A DNA stretch of 64,000 bases from NCBI GenBank assembly GCA_963750895.1, contig CAVVSD010000008.1, forward strand, positions 62,001 to 126,000, read 5' to 3'. Positions 63,136 to 64,000 of this stretch are shown here, in pieces; within the stretch, counting starts at the first letter, position 1; each line of letters begins with the position of its first letter. A model generated the notes under the pieces. The model saw only the letters and a list, made by a program, of their open reading frames with translations, ran no database searches and was not told the origin of the DNA. The stretch is from CAVVSD01 sp963750895 (GTDB lineage Bacteria > Actinomycetota > Thermoleophilia > Solirubrobacterales > Solirubrobacteraceae). Both the position numbers and the translations under genes were made by a program.

Positions 63136-64000
63136 GCCAAGCAGGCCCCGCCGAGGTCTCCATCGTCGTGCCGACCATCGGCCGCATCGAGATGCTCGAC
63201 GCATGCCTGGCGTTCCCTGCTCGGCTGTGGCCCGCGCGCGTCGGAGGTGATCGTGGTCGATCAGAGCGAGCGCGACGACGTCGCCGACCTGGTCGCCCGC
63301 ACCGGCGGCGACGTCAGGCGCCTGCGCAGCACCGGGCGTGGGATCAGCCGCGCGATGAACGAGGGCCTCGAGGCAGCACGCTTCGACCGGGTGCTCGTCA
63401 CGCACGACGACTGCGTCGTCGCGACCGACTGGGTCGGCCGCGCGACGGCCCACCTCGACGACCGGCCGGACCTGATCGTCACGGGTCGTGTCGAGCCGGG
63501 GGACGGCGGAGATCCGAGACTCGTGCCGTCGGTCAAGACAGACCCGTCGCCGCACGACTTCACCGGCGAGCGCACCTGTGGCGCGCTGTACCCGAACAAC
63601 ATGGCGCTGTGGCGACGTCCCGTCCTCGACTTCGGCGGGTTCGACGAGCGCCTGTGGTTCGCGGAGGACAACGACCTCAGCTACCGGTGGCTGCTCGACG
63701 GGCGCGCACTCCGCTACGAGCCGGACATGGTGGTCTGGCACCGCGACTGGCGGACGAGGGAGCAGCTCACCGGGGTCTACGTCGAGTACTGGCGCTCCCA
63801 GGGGGTTTTCTACGCCAAGCACCTGCTCCGGCGCGATCGCGCGATGGTGGGCTTCCTGGCGGAAGACGCCCATCAGGCGGCGCGTTACGGAGCAGCCAGG
63901 CTGCTCGGCCGGGCGCGCTCATGGTCCGACGATCGCAGCGGGATCTGGCGGGGCCTGCCGGTCGGACTCGTCGCGGGCGTCCGGCGGTTCGCGCGAGCCG
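63132..64000 (+). CDS. Glycosyltransferase family 2 (one frameshift; cut by window end)
   Basis: The start PAEVSIVVPTIGRIEMLDAC is followed by a one-base shift near 63212 into RSLLGCGPRASEVIVVDQSE. Then come GRGISRAMNEGLEAARFDRV, LVTHDDCVVATDWVGRAT, GALYPNNMALWRRPVLDFGG and FDERLWFAEDNDLSYRWLLD, the E-D-N-D catalytic region, then MVVWHRDWRTREQLTGVYVE. The frame is still open at 64000, so the 3' end lies outside. It is co-translated with the preceding transferase. Confidence 0.78.
   Translation, partial: MSQAGPAEVSIVVPTIGRIEMLDACLAFPARLWPARVGGDRGRSERARRRRRPGRPHRRRRQAPAQHRAWDQPRDERGPRGSTLRPGARHARRLRRRDRLGRPRDGPPRRPAGPDRHGSCRAGGRRRSETRAVGQDRPVAARLHRRAHLWRAVPEQHGAVATSRPRLRRVRRAPVVRGGQRPQLPVAARRARTPLRAGHGGLAPRLADEGAAHRGLRRVLALPGGFLRQAPAPARSRDGGLPGGRRPSGGALRSSQAARPGALMVRRSQRDLAGPAGRTRRGRPAVRAS

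Overview
The window is very GC-rich, gene-dense bacterial chromosome with GTG/TTG starts, 4-base ATGA/GTGA overlaps and no rRNA, tRNA, IS element or CRISPR array that I can see. The gene content (MMPL exporter, LLM flavin oxidoreductase, ECF41 sigma factor, many NarL-type regulators, class III-like PHA genes, a secreted PASTA-tailed protein) points to an actinobacterium, most likely Thermoleophilia/Solirubrobacterales. That placement is inference from family resemblance, not a computed result.

Left part (1-32.5 kb): metabolic and regulatory genes. In order: the end of a LuxR regulator; a universal stress protein with an ArsB-like permease; a MetE-like methyltransferase; an MMPL exporter; egtB-egtD for ergothioneine; a flippase-like membrane protein with a VOC protein; DAHP synthase; two tandem GNAT genes, the second degenerate; a metallopeptidase with acyl-CoA dehydrogenase; an LLM oxidoreductase with a trehalose-synthase-like GH13 enzyme; an ECF41 sigma factor; YceI; a drug-type ABC exporter with its NarL-type two-component system; a GAF histidine kinase; a nucleotidyltransferase; a phosphoesterase; a PASTA-tailed secreted protein; and a run of enoyl-CoA hydratase, acyl-CoA ligase, PLP-type amino acid deaminase/aldolase and thiolase. 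The thiolase converges on a PHA operon (phaE-like, phaC, phaB) that diverges from an XRE regulator.

Middle (32.5-40.4 kb): a frameshifted secreted trypsin, a DAPG-hydrolase-like protein, a second PhaC-like enzyme divergent from a 3-hydroxybutyrate-dehydrogenase-like SDR, a hexapeptide acetyltransferase, a TetR regulator with a frameshifted lactone-oxidase-type flavoprotein, a rhodanese, an alpha/beta hydrolase, a 21-residue membrane microprotein and a cold shock protein.

Right part (40.4-64 kb): a polysaccharide locus in short alternating operons. It encodes a polyprenyl glycosylphosphotransferase (initiation), a Wzx-type flippase, about ten glycosyltransferases of families 4, 2 and 61, four SAM methyltransferases including one FkbM type, and a polysaccharide deacetylase. 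Three paralogous exported proteins of a family I cannot name lie at the left edge (two copies) and inside it (one copy). They share a Cys-x-x-Cys site and a Y-[VT]-N-G-N-I motif and are the best candidate for something undescribed.

Two window-wide patterns matter. Many starts sit 6-9 bases after a TANNNT hexamer, the signature of leaderless transcription, and this helps fix several start codons. About 28 single-base frameshifts interrupt otherwise well-conserved genes; all but two lie right of 32.5 kb. I treat these as probable sequence errors or very recent damage and annotate each such gene as one interrupted unit.
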